This document shows positions 1 through 9,331 of a stretch of DNA of 64,000 nt, in pieces. Position numbers and translations under genes: made by a program. The notes below the pieces were generated by a model. It saw nothing but the letters and a program-made list of their open reading frames with translations, did not search any database and was not told the origin of the DNA. Location: assembly GCF_900324475.1 (NCBI RefSeq), contig NZ_LT992502.1, positions 2,232,001 through 2,296,000 on the forward strand, written 5' to 3'. This stretch comes from Enterobacter bugandensis (lineage in GTDB: Bacteria > Pseudomonadota > Gammaproteobacteria > Enterobacterales > Enterobacteriaceae). Positions within the stretch are counted from its first letter, which is position 1. Each line of letters starts with the position of its first letter.

Positions 1-3000
1 GCAGCCGCGACCAACGGCGTGGGCAATAGCGTCAGCAATACGGCGAACCTGCTGGTCGACACCGCGCTGCCGACCGTCACCATCAACACCGTGGCGGGTG
101 ATAACGTCATCAACGCGGCAGAAGTGGCGGCAGGCCAGACCATCACCGGTAAGGTGGCGAACGCGGAAGCCGGTAACACGGTGACGATGAACATTGGCGG
201 CAACAGCTACACCGCGACGGTGCAGAGCGACCTGACCTGGTCCGTGAGCGTGCCGGAGTCCGTCCTGACGGCCTTGGGCAACGGCGATTTGACCGTGTCG
301 GCGACCGTCACCAACGGCCACGGCAATACCGGCGCGGGCGAGCGCGAAATCGTTATAGACGCCAGCCTGCCGGGTCTGCGTATCAATACCGTGGCGGGCG
401 ATGATGTGATCAACAGCATCGAGCACGGACAGAACCTGATCGTCACCGGTTCCAGCGACGGGCTGGCGGCGGGCACCACGCTCACCGTGACCGTTAACGG
501 CAAAACTTATGCGGCCTCCGTGCTGGCGAACGGTACCTGGAGCGCGGCGATCCCGGCCGCAGACGTGGGTGCCCTGGCAGCAGGCGCGGTGACCGTCACC
601 GTGGCAGGCCAGAGCAGCGCGGGTAACCCGGTCTCCATCAGTCACGACGTCACCGTCGATCTGGCGGCCGTGGCGATCAGCATCGATGCGATCGCCACCG
701 ACGACGTGATTAACGCGGCGGAGAAAGGCGCGGATCTGGTGCTCTCGGGCAGCACCTCGAACGTGGAGGAAAACCAGACCGTCACAATCGCCTTCGGCGG
801 CAAAACCTACACCGCGAAAGTGGATGCCGACGGCAACTGGACGGCCACCGTGCCTTCCGCGGATCTCGCGGGCCTGAAGGACGGCGACGCCAGCGTGCAG
901 GTGAGCGTCACCAACGTGCACGGCAACAGCGCGACGGCAGGCCGCGAGTACAGCGTGGACGCGACCGCGCCGACCGTGACGATTGATACGGTGGCAGGTG
1001 ATAACGTGATTAACGGCAGCGAAGCGGCTGCGGGCGTGACCATCTCCGGCACCACCACGGCGGAAGCCGGGCAGACGGTCACCGTGACGCTGGGCGGCAA
1101 GAGCTATAGCGCTCAGGTGCAGCAGGGCGGTATCTGGAGCGTCAACGTGCCGGGCACCGACCTCTCCGCACTGGCCGATAACGGTTACACCCTGCAGGTC
1201 AGCGTGAGCGACGCCGCGGGTAACCCGGGCAGCGCGGGCAAAGCGATTACGCTTGATACCACACCGCCGTCCGTCAGCTTTAAGGCTGTGGCGGGCGATG
1301 ACGTCATCAACAGCGTGGAGCACGGGCAGGCGCAGATCGTGAGCGGAACGGCAACCGGCGCGAGCGTCGGCGATAAGCTGGTCATCACCATCGGTTCGAA
1401 CCAGTACACCACCACCGTTGACGCCAGCGGCAACTGGAGCGTGGGCGTTCCGGCCAGCGTGATTTCTGCCCTGACCGACGGCACCGTGACCATTAGCGCG
1501 ACCATTACCGACAGCGCGGGCAACAGCAGCACCCAGACTCACGATGTGGTGGTGAACACGGCTTCCGTGGCGCTGACGGTGAACACCCTCAGCGGTGACG
1601 ACGTCATCAACGCGACAGAAGCGGGTAGTTCGCTGGTGATTAACGGCTCCAGCGCCCAGTTCGCCAGCGGGACGCAGGTCACCGTGACGCTGAACGGCAA
1701 GACCTATACGGCCACCATCCAGAACGACGGCAGCTGGACGACCACCGTTCCGGCCGCAGACGTGGGTGCCCTGGCCGATGGCGCGAGCTATCAGGTATCC
1801 GTGTCGGCGCAGGACAGCGCGGGCAACAGCGCCTCGGCGACGCACGGCATCAGCGTGGATACCACCGCGCCTGTCGTGAGCATTGCGACGCTGTCGGGTG
1901 ACGACATGCTGAACGCGCTGGAAGCGCAGCAGCCGCTGACGGTACACGGGTCGTCCAGCGCGGAGGCGGGCCAGACCGTCACCGTGACGCTGGGCGGCAA
2001 AACCTACACTGCGCTTGTGGGCAGCGACGGCACCTGGACGCTCGATGTGCCGGCGGCAGATCTGGCTATCCTGAGCCAGGGGGCGCTGACGGTCACCGCT
2101 TCGGTCAACGACAAAGCCGGTAACGGCGGCCAGACCACGCACACCTTAACGGTGGATACCGCTGCGCCGACCGTGACCATCAGCACCGTGGCGGATGACG
2201 ATATCGTCAACAACGCGGAGCAGTTGGCGGGTCAGACCATCCGCGGCACCACCACGGCAGAACAGGGCCAGACGGTGACCGTTTCCTTCAGCGGGCACAG
2301 CTATCAGGCGACCGTCGGGGCGGACGGAACGTGGTCGGTCTTCGTGCCGGGGCGTGATTTCCTCGGCCTGAGCGACGGGGATTACACCATTACCGCGTCG
2401 GTAAGCGACAGGGCGGGCAATCCGGGTAGCGCAACGCATGACGTGACGCTGAACGGCGATGTCCCAACCATCACCATTAACACCTTTGCGCAGGACGATG
2501 TCGTCAACGCGGCCGAACACGGTACGCCGCTGGTCGTCAGCGGCACCACCGACGCGCCTGCGGGCCAGACGGTGACCATCACCCTGAACGGCAAAACCTA
2601 CGCGGCGACCGTGCAGAATGACGGCACCTGGAGCTACACGGTGGGCAGCGCAGACGTCACCGCGCTGGCAGACGGCGGTTCGTACGTGATTAAGGCGCAG
2701 GTCAGCAACGCCATCGGCAACAGCGGCAGCGATAACCACACCGTCACCGTCGATCTCACCGCGCCGTCGATGGGCATCAGCATTGATTCGCTGCAAAACG
2801 ACACCGGCCTGAGCGCGACGGATTTCATCACCAACGATAAGCAGGTAGTGGTCAACGGCTCCCTGACCGCGCAGCTCGGTAATAACGAGAAGGCGCAGAT
2901 CAGCCTCGACGGCGGCACCACTTGGATTGACCTGACGGTGACCGGCACCACGTGGCGCTACACCGATGGCCGCACCCTGACGGACGGTACGTATCAGTAC

Positions 3001-5925
3001 CAGGTACGGGTGATCGATAGCGCGGGCAACGTGGGGGCAACGGACAGCCAGGACGTGGTAATTGACCTGACGAAGCCTGCGGCAACGACCATTACCGTGG
3101 ATTCCGTCACCCAGGATACCGGCCTGTCCGGCAGCGACTTTATCACCAGCGACAACCAGATCAGCCTGAAAGGGACGCTCGGCGCGGCGCTGGGCAGCGG
3201 CGACCACGCGCAGATCAGCCTCGACGGCGGCGTCACCTGGACCGACGTCAGCGTGAGCGGCCTGACCTGGACCTACGTGGACGGTCGTACGCTGGCCGAC
3301 GGGGATTACAACTACCAGCTGCGCGTGATTGACGACGCGGGCAATATCAGCGCCACCGCCAGCCAGGTCGTGACGATTGATACGGTTGCGCCGGACGCCA
3401 GCAAAACGATCGCTATCGACAGCATCAGCGACGATACCGGCCTGAGCAGCAGCGACTTTATCACCAACGATACGTCCCTGACGCTGCACGGCTCGCTCGG
3501 CGCGACGCTGGCCGACGGCGAGTATGCCCAGATCAGCATCGACGGCGGCGTCACCTGGCAGAACGTGATTGTCACCGGCAACAGCTGGTACTACGTGGAC
3601 GGACGTACGCTGGGTAACCAGACCTATGACTACTACGTGCGCGTGGTGGATGCGGCGGGCAACGTGGGCGCCAGCGCCCATCAGCAGGTGACCGTCGATA
3701 CGGTCGCCCCGGATGCGGCGATTACGGTGACGGTGGATAACATCACCGTGGATACCGGCTTCGACAATAACGACTTCCTGACCAGTTCGACCTCGTACAC
3801 CCTGCATGGCACGCTTGGCGCAGAGTTAGGAGCGGGTGAGTACGTGCAGGTGAGCATGGACGGCGGCAGCACCTGGGTGTATGCCACGGTAAGCGGTACC
3901 CAGTGGCGCTATAACGACACGCGCACCCTGGCCGACGGCGATTACAGCTATCAGGTGCGGGTAGTCGATCAGGCGGGCAACGTCGGTGCCACTACCACCC
4001 AGACCGTGACGGTGGATACCCAGGCGCCGCAGTACGGCATCACCATCGACAGCATCAGCGATGATACCGGGCAGTCCGGGAGTGATTTCATCACTATGGA
4101 CACCACCCTGACCATCAACGGCTCGCTGGGCAGCGCGCTGGCGAGCGACGAACGGGTGCAGATCAGCCTCGACGGCGGGAATACCTGGTCAGACGCTACC
4201 GTCACTAACCAGCGCTGGAGCTATACGGATACCCGCAATCTGGCGGACGGGGATTACACCTACCAGGTGCGGATCATCGACCAGGCGGGCAACGTCGGCT
4301 CCACCGCCTCTCAGGTGGTGACGGTGGACACCACGCCGCCAGCTACGGTAGGCACGGTGGTCAGCTATACCGACGGGGAAGGCGAGCGTCAGGGCACCTT
4401 TGGTAGCGCGGTGGCAACGGACGATAACGCACCGCTGATCAACGGTACGCTCAACCGCGCCCCTGAAGACGGCGAGATCGTCCAGCTATACCGCGACGGC
4501 GTTCTGCTCGGTCAGGTGACCATGAACGGCAGCGCAAGCTGGTCCTTCCAGGATAACGGCCTGAGCGATGGCAACCACACGTACATCGTGCGTGTGACCG
4601 ACAAAGCCGGTAACTACACGGAATCGGACGGCTTCGTGCTGAACGTTGATACCAGTATCCCGACCACCACGGCGGCGATTACCGCCCAGACCACCTCGGA
4701 TACCACCCCAATCGTCAGCGGTACCGTCTCCGCCGACCTGGTGAACGGTGAATACCTGGTGGTGACGGTGAACGGGAAAACCTACACCTCCCAGACGGGT
4801 GGTGCCGTAGTAGTCGACCCGGATCACAATACCTGGTACCTGCAGATCCCGGACGGCGATGCCCTGAGCGTGGCGGGCTACAGCGTGACGGCGCAGGTGA
4901 AGAGCAGCGCGGGTAACGGCAATACCACCGGTACGGCGACCGGCAGCCTGGTGATTGATACCACCTCGGTGAATACCGACTGGGCAACCACGGCGGGGAA
5001 CAGCAACAACTCCACCATGACCCTCGGCATGAACAGCAGCGGTCTGTGGAATATCATTGCGAACACTCAGGCTTACTCCAGTAGCGATAGCTCGACCTAT
5101 GCCGGCAATACGCTGACCAACACCCGCGGCTACTACGTGGTGAGCCAGACCGCCGCCGACTTTGACCGTAACGGCACGCAGGATATCTTCGCGACCGAGA
5201 ATACCTACGCCGGGTCTACTCAGGTGATGTGGACCTACGATGGCAGCACCTATAACGCCAGCCAGCTGGCGATGGGGACCACCATCTGGTACGGCGGCGT
5301 GATTGCGTACGATAAAACCGGCGATGGCTATCTGGATCTGGCTTACGGCGATGCCGGTATGGACTCACTGACCTACCTGGTGAACAACAACGGCGTTCTG
5401 TCGCCGGACGGCACCGGCGGGGAGGGCGGTTTCTACGGTCATTTCGACTCCGGGCGTGAAATCTCCGGCGTCGACCTGAACAACGACGGTACGGTGGATA
5501 TCGTTCAGCACACCAACCGCAGCGGCGCGTACTCGCTCACCGTGATCAACAACAATGGCAACGGCACGCTCTCCATCGGCCAGAACCTGACCAACGTGTT
5601 TGTGGTAAACGCCGCGAATACCACCACGGCGGCGTCTATGACGTGGGCGGATTTCAACGGTGATGGCTACATGGATCTGTACCTGGGCAGCAGCTACAAC
5701 AACAACGGCGGGGTGATCTACTACAACGACGGTACCGGGAAGCTCTCAACCACCAAGAGCGCGGTGGAAGCCTCTAACGCCACGGCGGGGTATCTCTCGG
5801 TGGCGGTGGACTGGAACGGGCGGGCAGATGGACATCGTCAAGCTCAGCACCTACGGCGGTTCACAGACGGCAACCCTGTTCACCAACAACGGCTACGGTT
5901 CCAGCTGGACCGCCAGCCTGCTTAA
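1..5925 (+). CDS. Giant Ig-repeat/VCBS type I-secreted adhesin, 5' partial, frameshifted at its 3' end
   Basis: Large cell-surface adhesin of the BapA/SiiE class; the frame is open from base 1, so the N-terminus lies upstream. Nine roughly 100-residue Ig-like repeats begin near 55, 358, 655, 955, 1252, 1555, 1855, 2152 and 2452, each starting with a VDTxxP-type linker followed by a GDDVIN-type motif. Five repeats of a second type (DTGLSxSDFIT...SLDGGxTW) follow from about 2752, then two divergent ones, then from about 4957 an FG-GAP/VCBS propeller with Asp-rich loops such as DFNGDGYMD. At 5817-5822 the expected Asn-Gly-Asp-Gly loop is broken: about two bases are missing, and the frame runs 35 codons of unrelated residues to a stop at 5925. 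Real coding sequence continues one frame over at 5828. The RTX and secretion-signal part is therefore detached unless this is a sequencing error. Role in adhesion or biofilm is inferred from the family. Confidence 0.88.
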   Translation, partial: AAATNGVGNSVSNTANLLVDTALPTVTINTVAGDNVINAAEVAAGQTITGKVANAEAGNTVTMNIGGNSYTATVQSDLTWSVSVPESVLTALGNGDLTVSATVTNGHGNTGAGEREIVIDASLPGLRINTVAGDDVINSIEHGQNLIVTGSSDGLAAGTTLTVTVNGKTYAASVLANGTWSAAIPAADVGALAAGAVTVTVAGQSSAGNPVSISHDVTVDLAAVAISIDAIATDDVINAAEKGADLVLSGSTSNVEENQTVTIAFGGKTYTAKVDADGNWTATVPSADLAGLKDGDASVQVSVTNVHGNSATAGREYSVDATAPTVTIDTVAGDNVINGSEAAAGVTISGTTTAEAGQTVTVTLGGKSYSAQVQQGGIWSVNVPGTDLSALADNGYTLQVSVSDAAGNPGSAGKAITLDTTPPSVSFKAVAGDDVINSVEHGQAQIVSGTATGASVGDKLVITIGSNQYTTTVDASGNWSVGVPASVISALTDGTVTISATITDSAGNSSTQTHDVVVNTASVALTVNTLSGDDVINATEAGSSLVINGSSAQFASGTQVTVTLNGKTYTATIQNDGSWTTTVPAADVGALADGASYQVSVSAQDSAGNSASATHGISVDTTAPVVSIATLSGDDMLNALEAQQPLTVHGSSSAEAGQTVTVTLGGKTYTALVGSDGTWTLDVPAADLAILSQGALTVTASVNDKAGNGGQTTHTLTVDTAAPTVTISTVADDDIVNNAEQLAGQTIRGTTTAEQGQTVTVSFSGHSYQATVGADGTWSVFVPGRDFLGLSDGDYTITASVSDRAGNPGSATHDVTLNGDVPTITINTFAQDDVVNAAEHGTPLVVSGTTDAPAGQTVTITLNGKTYAATVQNDGTWSYTVGSADVTALADGGSYVIKAQVSNAIGNSGSDNHTVTVDLTAPSMGISIDSLQNDTGLSATDFITNDKQVVVNGSLTAQLGNNEKAQISLDGGTTWIDLTVTGTTWRYTDGRTLTDGTYQYQVRVIDSAGNVGATDSQDVVIDLTKPAATTITVDSVTQDTGLSGSDFITSDNQISLKGTLGAALGSGDHAQISLDGGVTWTDVSVSGLTWTYVDGRTLADGDYNYQLRVIDDAGNISATASQVVTIDTVAPDASKTIAIDSISDDTGLSSSDFITNDTSLTLHGSLGATLADGEYAQISIDGGVTWQNVIVTGNSWYYVDGRTLGNQTYDYYVRVVDAAGNVGASAHQQVTVDTVAPDAAITVTVDNITVDTGFDNNDFLTSSTSYTLHGTLGAELGAGEYVQVSMDGGSTWVYATVSGTQWRYNDTRTLADGDYSYQVRVVDQAGNVGATTTQTVTVDTQAPQYGITIDSISDDTGQSGSDFITMDTTLTINGSLGSALASDERVQISLDGGNTWSDATVTNQRWSYTDTRNLADGDYTYQVRIIDQAGNVGSTASQVVTVDTTPPATVGTVVSYTDGEGERQGTFGSAVATDDNAPLINGTLNRAPEDGEIVQLYRDGVLLGQVTMNGSASWSFQDNGLSDGNHTYIVRVTDKAGNYTESDGFVLNVDTSIPTTTAAITAQTTSDTTPIVSGTVSADLVNGEYLVVTVNGKTYTSQTGGAVVVDPDHNTWYLQIPDGDALSVAGYSVTAQVKSSAGNGNTTGTATGSLVIDTTSVNTDWATTAGNSNNSTMTLGMNSSGLWNIIANTQAYSSSDSSTYAGNTLTNTRGYYVVSQTAADFDRNGTQDIFATENTYAGSTQVMWTYDGSTYNASQLAMGTTIWYGGVIAYDKTGDGYLDLAYGDAGMDSLTYLVNNNGVLSPDGTGGEGGFYGHFDSGREISGVDLNNDGTVDIVQHTNRSGAYSLTVINNNGNGTLSIGQNLTNVFVVNAANTTTAASMTWADFNGDGYMDLYLGSSYNNNGGVIYYNDGTGKLSTTKSAVEASNATAGYLSVAVDWNGRADGHRQAQHLRRFTDGNPVHQQRLRFQLDRQPA

Positions 5926-7081
5926 AACTGGCCTGGCCTACGCCACCGGCGTGGCGGCAGTGGACTACAACTGGGACGGCGCGAAGGATCTGCTGGTGTC
6001 GCAGCAGAACGGCAAGGTGGTGCTGGTGCAAAACAGCGCCAAAATTGCTGACGGTACCGCGATGCACCTGCACATTGTCGACAGCGAGGGCATCAATGCC
6101 TTCTACGGCAACACGGTCAATCTGTACAACGCCGCGGGCGTGTTGGTGGCTTCGCAGATCATTAACGCCCAGTCTGGTATTGGTTCGAACGATACCTCTG
6201 CGCTGGTGAGCTTCTACGGGCTGGATCCGAATGAAACCTATTCGGCCGAGATCCTGAAGATCACCAACGGCGTGTCGGATAACGTCACCTGGAGCGGTCT
6301 GGAAGCGGGCAACGGCAAAGAGGGCTACGTCCTGACGGCCGAAGCGGCCACCGGCGGCCACAGCGGGACCCTCACCGGGACCGGGTATAACGACACCTTT
6401 ATCGCAGAGGATGGCACCTATACCTACAACGGCTCCGGCGGCTGGAATACCCATTCCGACTACGACACCTGGAGCAACACCGGCGGGATGGACGTGGTGG
6501 ATTACCGCAATGCGACTTCCGGCGTAACCGTTGATTTGCGTCTCTCTACCGCGCAGGACACCGGGTTCGGTACGTCACGACTGCTCAACATTGAGGGCAT
6601 CAACGGCTCGAACTTCGACGACGTCATTACCGGCAACAGCGGTGATAACCAGTTCGAAGGCCGAGGCGGGAACGACACCTTCAATATCGGCAGCGGCGGT
6701 CACGATACGTTGCTCTACAAGCTGATCAACGCGTCGGACGCGACGGGCGGTAACGGTCACGACGTGGTGAACGGCTTCACCGTCGGCACCTGGGAAGGGA
6801 CCGCGGACACGGATCGTATTGACCTGCGCGATCTGCTCTCTGGCAGCGGCTATACCGGCACGGGCTCGGCGAGCTATGTGAACGGCGTGGCCACGCTGGA
6901 CAGCAGCGCGGGCAACATCACCGATTACGTCCGCGTGGTGCAGAACGGCAGCAATACCGAAATCCAGGTGGATCTGGACGGTACCGGCGGCCAGTTCTCG
7001 CCAACCACCCTGGTGACGCTGAACGGCGTGCAGACGGACCTGGCGACGCTGCTGGCGAATCATCAGCTGTTAATTGCGTAA
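5828..7081 (+). CDS. C-terminal part of the giant adhesin: VCBS blades, RTX-like repeats, type I secretion signal
   Basis: Natural continuation of the preceding adhesin in the +1-shifted frame; the ATG at 5828 is an internal Met, not a true start. It begins inside a VCBS blade (MDIVKLS), adds one more blade (DYNWDGAKDLL), a beta-rich domain, then Asp/Gly-rich RTX-type segments (GTGYNDTFIAEDG, GNSGDNQFEGRGGNDTF) and the hydrophobic end typical of type I secretion targets of the VC_A0849 subclass. Those repeats normally bind calcium and the last ~60 residues direct export through the ABC/HlyD/TolC channel encoded just downstream. If the two frames are joined, about 2360 residues of the protein lie in this window. 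As it stands the fragment has no ribosome-binding site and is probably not made alone. Confidence 0.82.
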   Translation: MDIVKLSTYGGSQTATLFTNNGYGSSWTASLLKTGLAYATGVAAVDYNWDGAKDLLVSQQNGKVVLVQNSAKIADGTAMHLHIVDSEGINAFYGNTVNLYNAAGVLVASQIINAQSGIGSNDTSALVSFYGLDPNETYSAEILKITNGVSDNVTWSGLEAGNGKEGYVLTAEAATGGHSGTLTGTGYNDTFIAEDGTYTYNGSGGWNTHSDYDTWSNTGGMDVVDYRNATSGVTVDLRLSTAQDTGFGTSRLLNIEGINGSNFDDVITGNSGDNQFEGRGGNDTFNIGSGGHDTLLYKLINASDATGGNGHDVVNGFTVGTWEGTADTDRIDLRDLLSGSGYTGTGSASYVNGVATLDSSAGNITDYVRVVQNGSNTEIQVDLDGTGGQFSPTTLVTLNGVQTDLATLLANHQLLIA

Positions 7082-7087
7082 ACCAAC

Positions 7088-7117
7088 GCCGCGGGGAGTA
7101 ATCCTCGCGGCCTTTTG
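7088..7117 (+). terminator. Hairpin with T-run between adhesin and transporter genes
   Basis: A 10-bp stem (7088-7097 pairing with 7102-7111, one G-T wobble, 4-nt loop) is followed by CTTTT. It starts seven bases after the adhesin stop codon and looks like an intrinsic terminator. With transporter genes directly behind it, it could lower their expression relative to the adhesin. Confidence 0.6.
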
Positions 7118-7153
7118 GCGTTTCTTTACACGAATGGCGTTAACCCGGAGATT

Positions 7154-9331
7154 ATGAAGACACATCCACAGTACGAACCCTGGCTGCAGGGCATGCTCAT
7201 CATCGCGAAGCACTACCGGCTGGACTTTTCGGTGGAGCACGTTCGGGTCACGATTAACCATGAAAGTCAGTCTCCGCGCCAGCTGGTGCTGGAGGAGATG
7301 GCGCGCCAGCTAGGGCTGGGAATGCGCGTGGCGACGGATGCAACATCTCTCGATCCGTGGCGCCTGCCGCTGCTGGCGGAATTCACTGGCGGTCAAATCG
7401 CGGTCATTAACCGCATGGACAACGAAGGCAACGTCAGCCTGCAGTTCAGCGGCGACGGCGGGCTGGAGACGACGCTAACGCGGGACGCGCTCGGCTCACG
7501 GTTGAAAACGCTGCTGGTGCTGCGCCCGCTAGAGTCCACGCCGGATGCCCGCGTGGACGACTACATCAAACCGTATGAGAAAAACTGGTTCTGGCAGCTG
7601 GCGCTGAAGGATTGGCGCCGCTACAGCGACATCATGCTGGTGGCGCTGGTCGCTAACGTGCTGGCGCTCTCCGGCATGGTTTTCTCCATGCAGGTGTACG
7701 ACAGGGTGGTGCCGTCGCAGTCGGAGGCCACGCTGTGGGTGCTGTTTGGCGGCGTCATGCTCGCCATCGTGTTTGAATTCATCATGCGCATGCTGCGCGT
7801 GCATATTTCGGACGTGGTGGGGAAACGCGCCGACCTGCGCATCTCAGAACGCGTCTTTGCTCACGCGCTGCGAATTAAAAACGGGGCGCGCTCCAAATCA
7901 ACCGGATCGTTTATCGCCCAGATCCGCGAGCTGGAGTCGGTGCGCGAGCTCATCACCTCGACCACCATTGCGGCGATCTCCGACCTGCCGTTCTTCCTGC
8001 TGTTCGTCTTTATTCTGTGGATGATTGGCGGCCCACTGGTGCTGGTAGTCCTGCTCGCCGTGCCGCTGCTGCTTATTCCGGGCCTGCTGGTGCAGCGCCC
8101 GCTGGGGAAACTCTCCAGCGAAGGGATGCGTGAATCCGCCATTCGTAACGCGACGCTGGTGGAGGCGGTGCAGGGCATTGAAGACATCAAGCTGATGCGC
8201 GCCGAGCAGCGTTTCCAGAACCAGTGGAACAACACCAACGACGTGGCCGCCAGCGTCGGCATGAAGCAGCGCTGGCTGACGGGGCTGCTGTTGACCTGGA
8301 CCCAGGAGGTGCAGTCCATCGTCTATGCGGTGGTCCTGCTGGTGGGCTGTTACCTGGTCATCAGCGGCGACATGACCACCGGTGCGCTGGTGGGAACCTC
8401 GATTCTTGCGTCTCGCACCATCGCGCCGCTGTCGCAGATTTCTGGCGTGCTGTCGCGCTGGCAGTCGGCAAAGGTGGCCCGAAAGGGGCTGGACGACCTG
8501 ATGCAGCGCCCGATTGACGATCCGCAGCACGGGAAGAAGGTGCATAAAGCGCACCTGCGCGGGGATTACCGGCTGGAAGACGTCGGCTTCTACTATGACG
8601 AGGAAGAGAAACTCACCGTGCTGAACATCGGCAAACTGCACATTCGCGCCGGTGAGCGCGTGGCGGTGCTCGGGCGTAACGGCTCCGGTAAAAGCACGCT
8701 GCTGCAGCTTCTGGCGGGCATGCAGGAGCCGCAGCAGGGGAGCATTCTGCTGGACGATATTGCTCTCAATCATCTGGACCCGGCCGACCTGCGTCGCGAC
8801 ATGCAGCTGCTTAGCCAGCAGGCGCGGCTGTTCTTTGGCTCCGTGCGGGACAATATCCTGATGGGGAACCCGCTCGCCACCGACGATGAAATTCATCAGG
8901 CGCTGGTCAATAGCGGCGCGCTGGAGTATGTGCGTAAGCAGAAAATGGGGCTGAACACCATCATCAACGAGGGCGGAACGGGCCTCTCCGGCGGACAGCG
9001 TCAGGCGCTGCTGCTGGCGCGCGCGCTGATCACTGCCCCGAATATCCTGCTGCTGGATGAGCCTACCGCCTGGCTGGACGAGATGAGCGAGAAGCAGTTT
9101 ATTCAGCATCTTCACAAATGGCTGGGTAAGCGCCGGACGCTGGTGGTAGCAACCCATCGCCTGCCGATTCTGGATTTGGTCGACCGCATTATTGTGCTGG
9201 AAAACGGCAAGGTGGTGATGGACGGTCCACGCGACGCGATCCTGCATCAGCACGGGCTGGCGCCGCAAAAGGCGGCACAGCGCACCGTGACCATGAAGCC
9301 GGCGGCTGTTGCAGAGGAGGGGGCGGCATGA
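7154..9331 (+). CDS. Type I secretion ABC transporter (permease-ATPase), LapB/BapC-like
   Basis: Inner-membrane ABC exporter that drives secretion of the adjacent adhesin. From the chosen ATG it has 725 residues: an N-terminal degenerate C39-peptidase-like domain (~1-130) of the kind that binds RTX substrates, a membrane domain with hydrophobic segments from about residue 155 to 430, and a nucleotide-binding domain with Walker A GRNGSGKST near 507-515, signature LSGGQ near 611 and Walker B ILLLDEPTA near 631-640. The ATG at 7154 is preferred over a TTG at 7115 because the protein then begins like its family (MKTHPQYEPW) and a GGAG lies just upstream, though at short spacing. It overlaps the next gene by 4 bases (ATGA), implying translational coupling. 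Confidence 0.93.
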   Translation: MKTHPQYEPWLQGMLIIAKHYRLDFSVEHVRVTINHESQSPRQLVLEEMARQLGLGMRVATDATSLDPWRLPLLAEFTGGQIAVINRMDNEGNVSLQFSGDGGLETTLTRDALGSRLKTLLVLRPLESTPDARVDDYIKPYEKNWFWQLALKDWRRYSDIMLVALVANVLALSGMVFSMQVYDRVVPSQSEATLWVLFGGVMLAIVFEFIMRMLRVHISDVVGKRADLRISERVFAHALRIKNGARSKSTGSFIAQIRELESVRELITSTTIAAISDLPFFLLFVFILWMIGGPLVLVVLLAVPLLLIPGLLVQRPLGKLSSEGMRESAIRNATLVEAVQGIEDIKLMRAEQRFQNQWNNTNDVAASVGMKQRWLTGLLLTWTQEVQSIVYAVVLLVGCYLVISGDMTTGALVGTSILASRTIAPLSQISGVLSRWQSAKVARKGLDDLMQRPIDDPQHGKKVHKAHLRGDYRLEDVGFYYDEEEKLTVLNIGKLHIRAGERVAVLGRNGSGKSTLLQLLAGMQEPQQGSILLDDIALNHLDPADLRRDMQLLSQQARLFFGSVRDNILMGNPLATDDEIHQALVNSGALEYVRKQKMGLNTIINEGGTGLSGGQRQALLLARALITAPNILLLDEPTAWLDEMSEKQFIQHLHKWLGKRRTLVVATHRLPILDLVDRIIVLENGKVVMDGPRDAILHQHGLAPQKAAQRTVTMKPAAVAEEGAA

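Noticed and set aside
2146..3807. 553-codon open frame on the minus strand
   Set aside because: It runs antisense to the adhesin Ig repeats. The repetitive GC-rich codons on the sense strand create long open antisense frames, and the product has no recognisable domain.
55..4650. Regular ~300-bp periodicity that could be mistaken for a repeat array
   Set aside because: The period is that of Ig-like protein domains, not short direct repeats with unique spacers, so it is not a CRISPR or satellite array.
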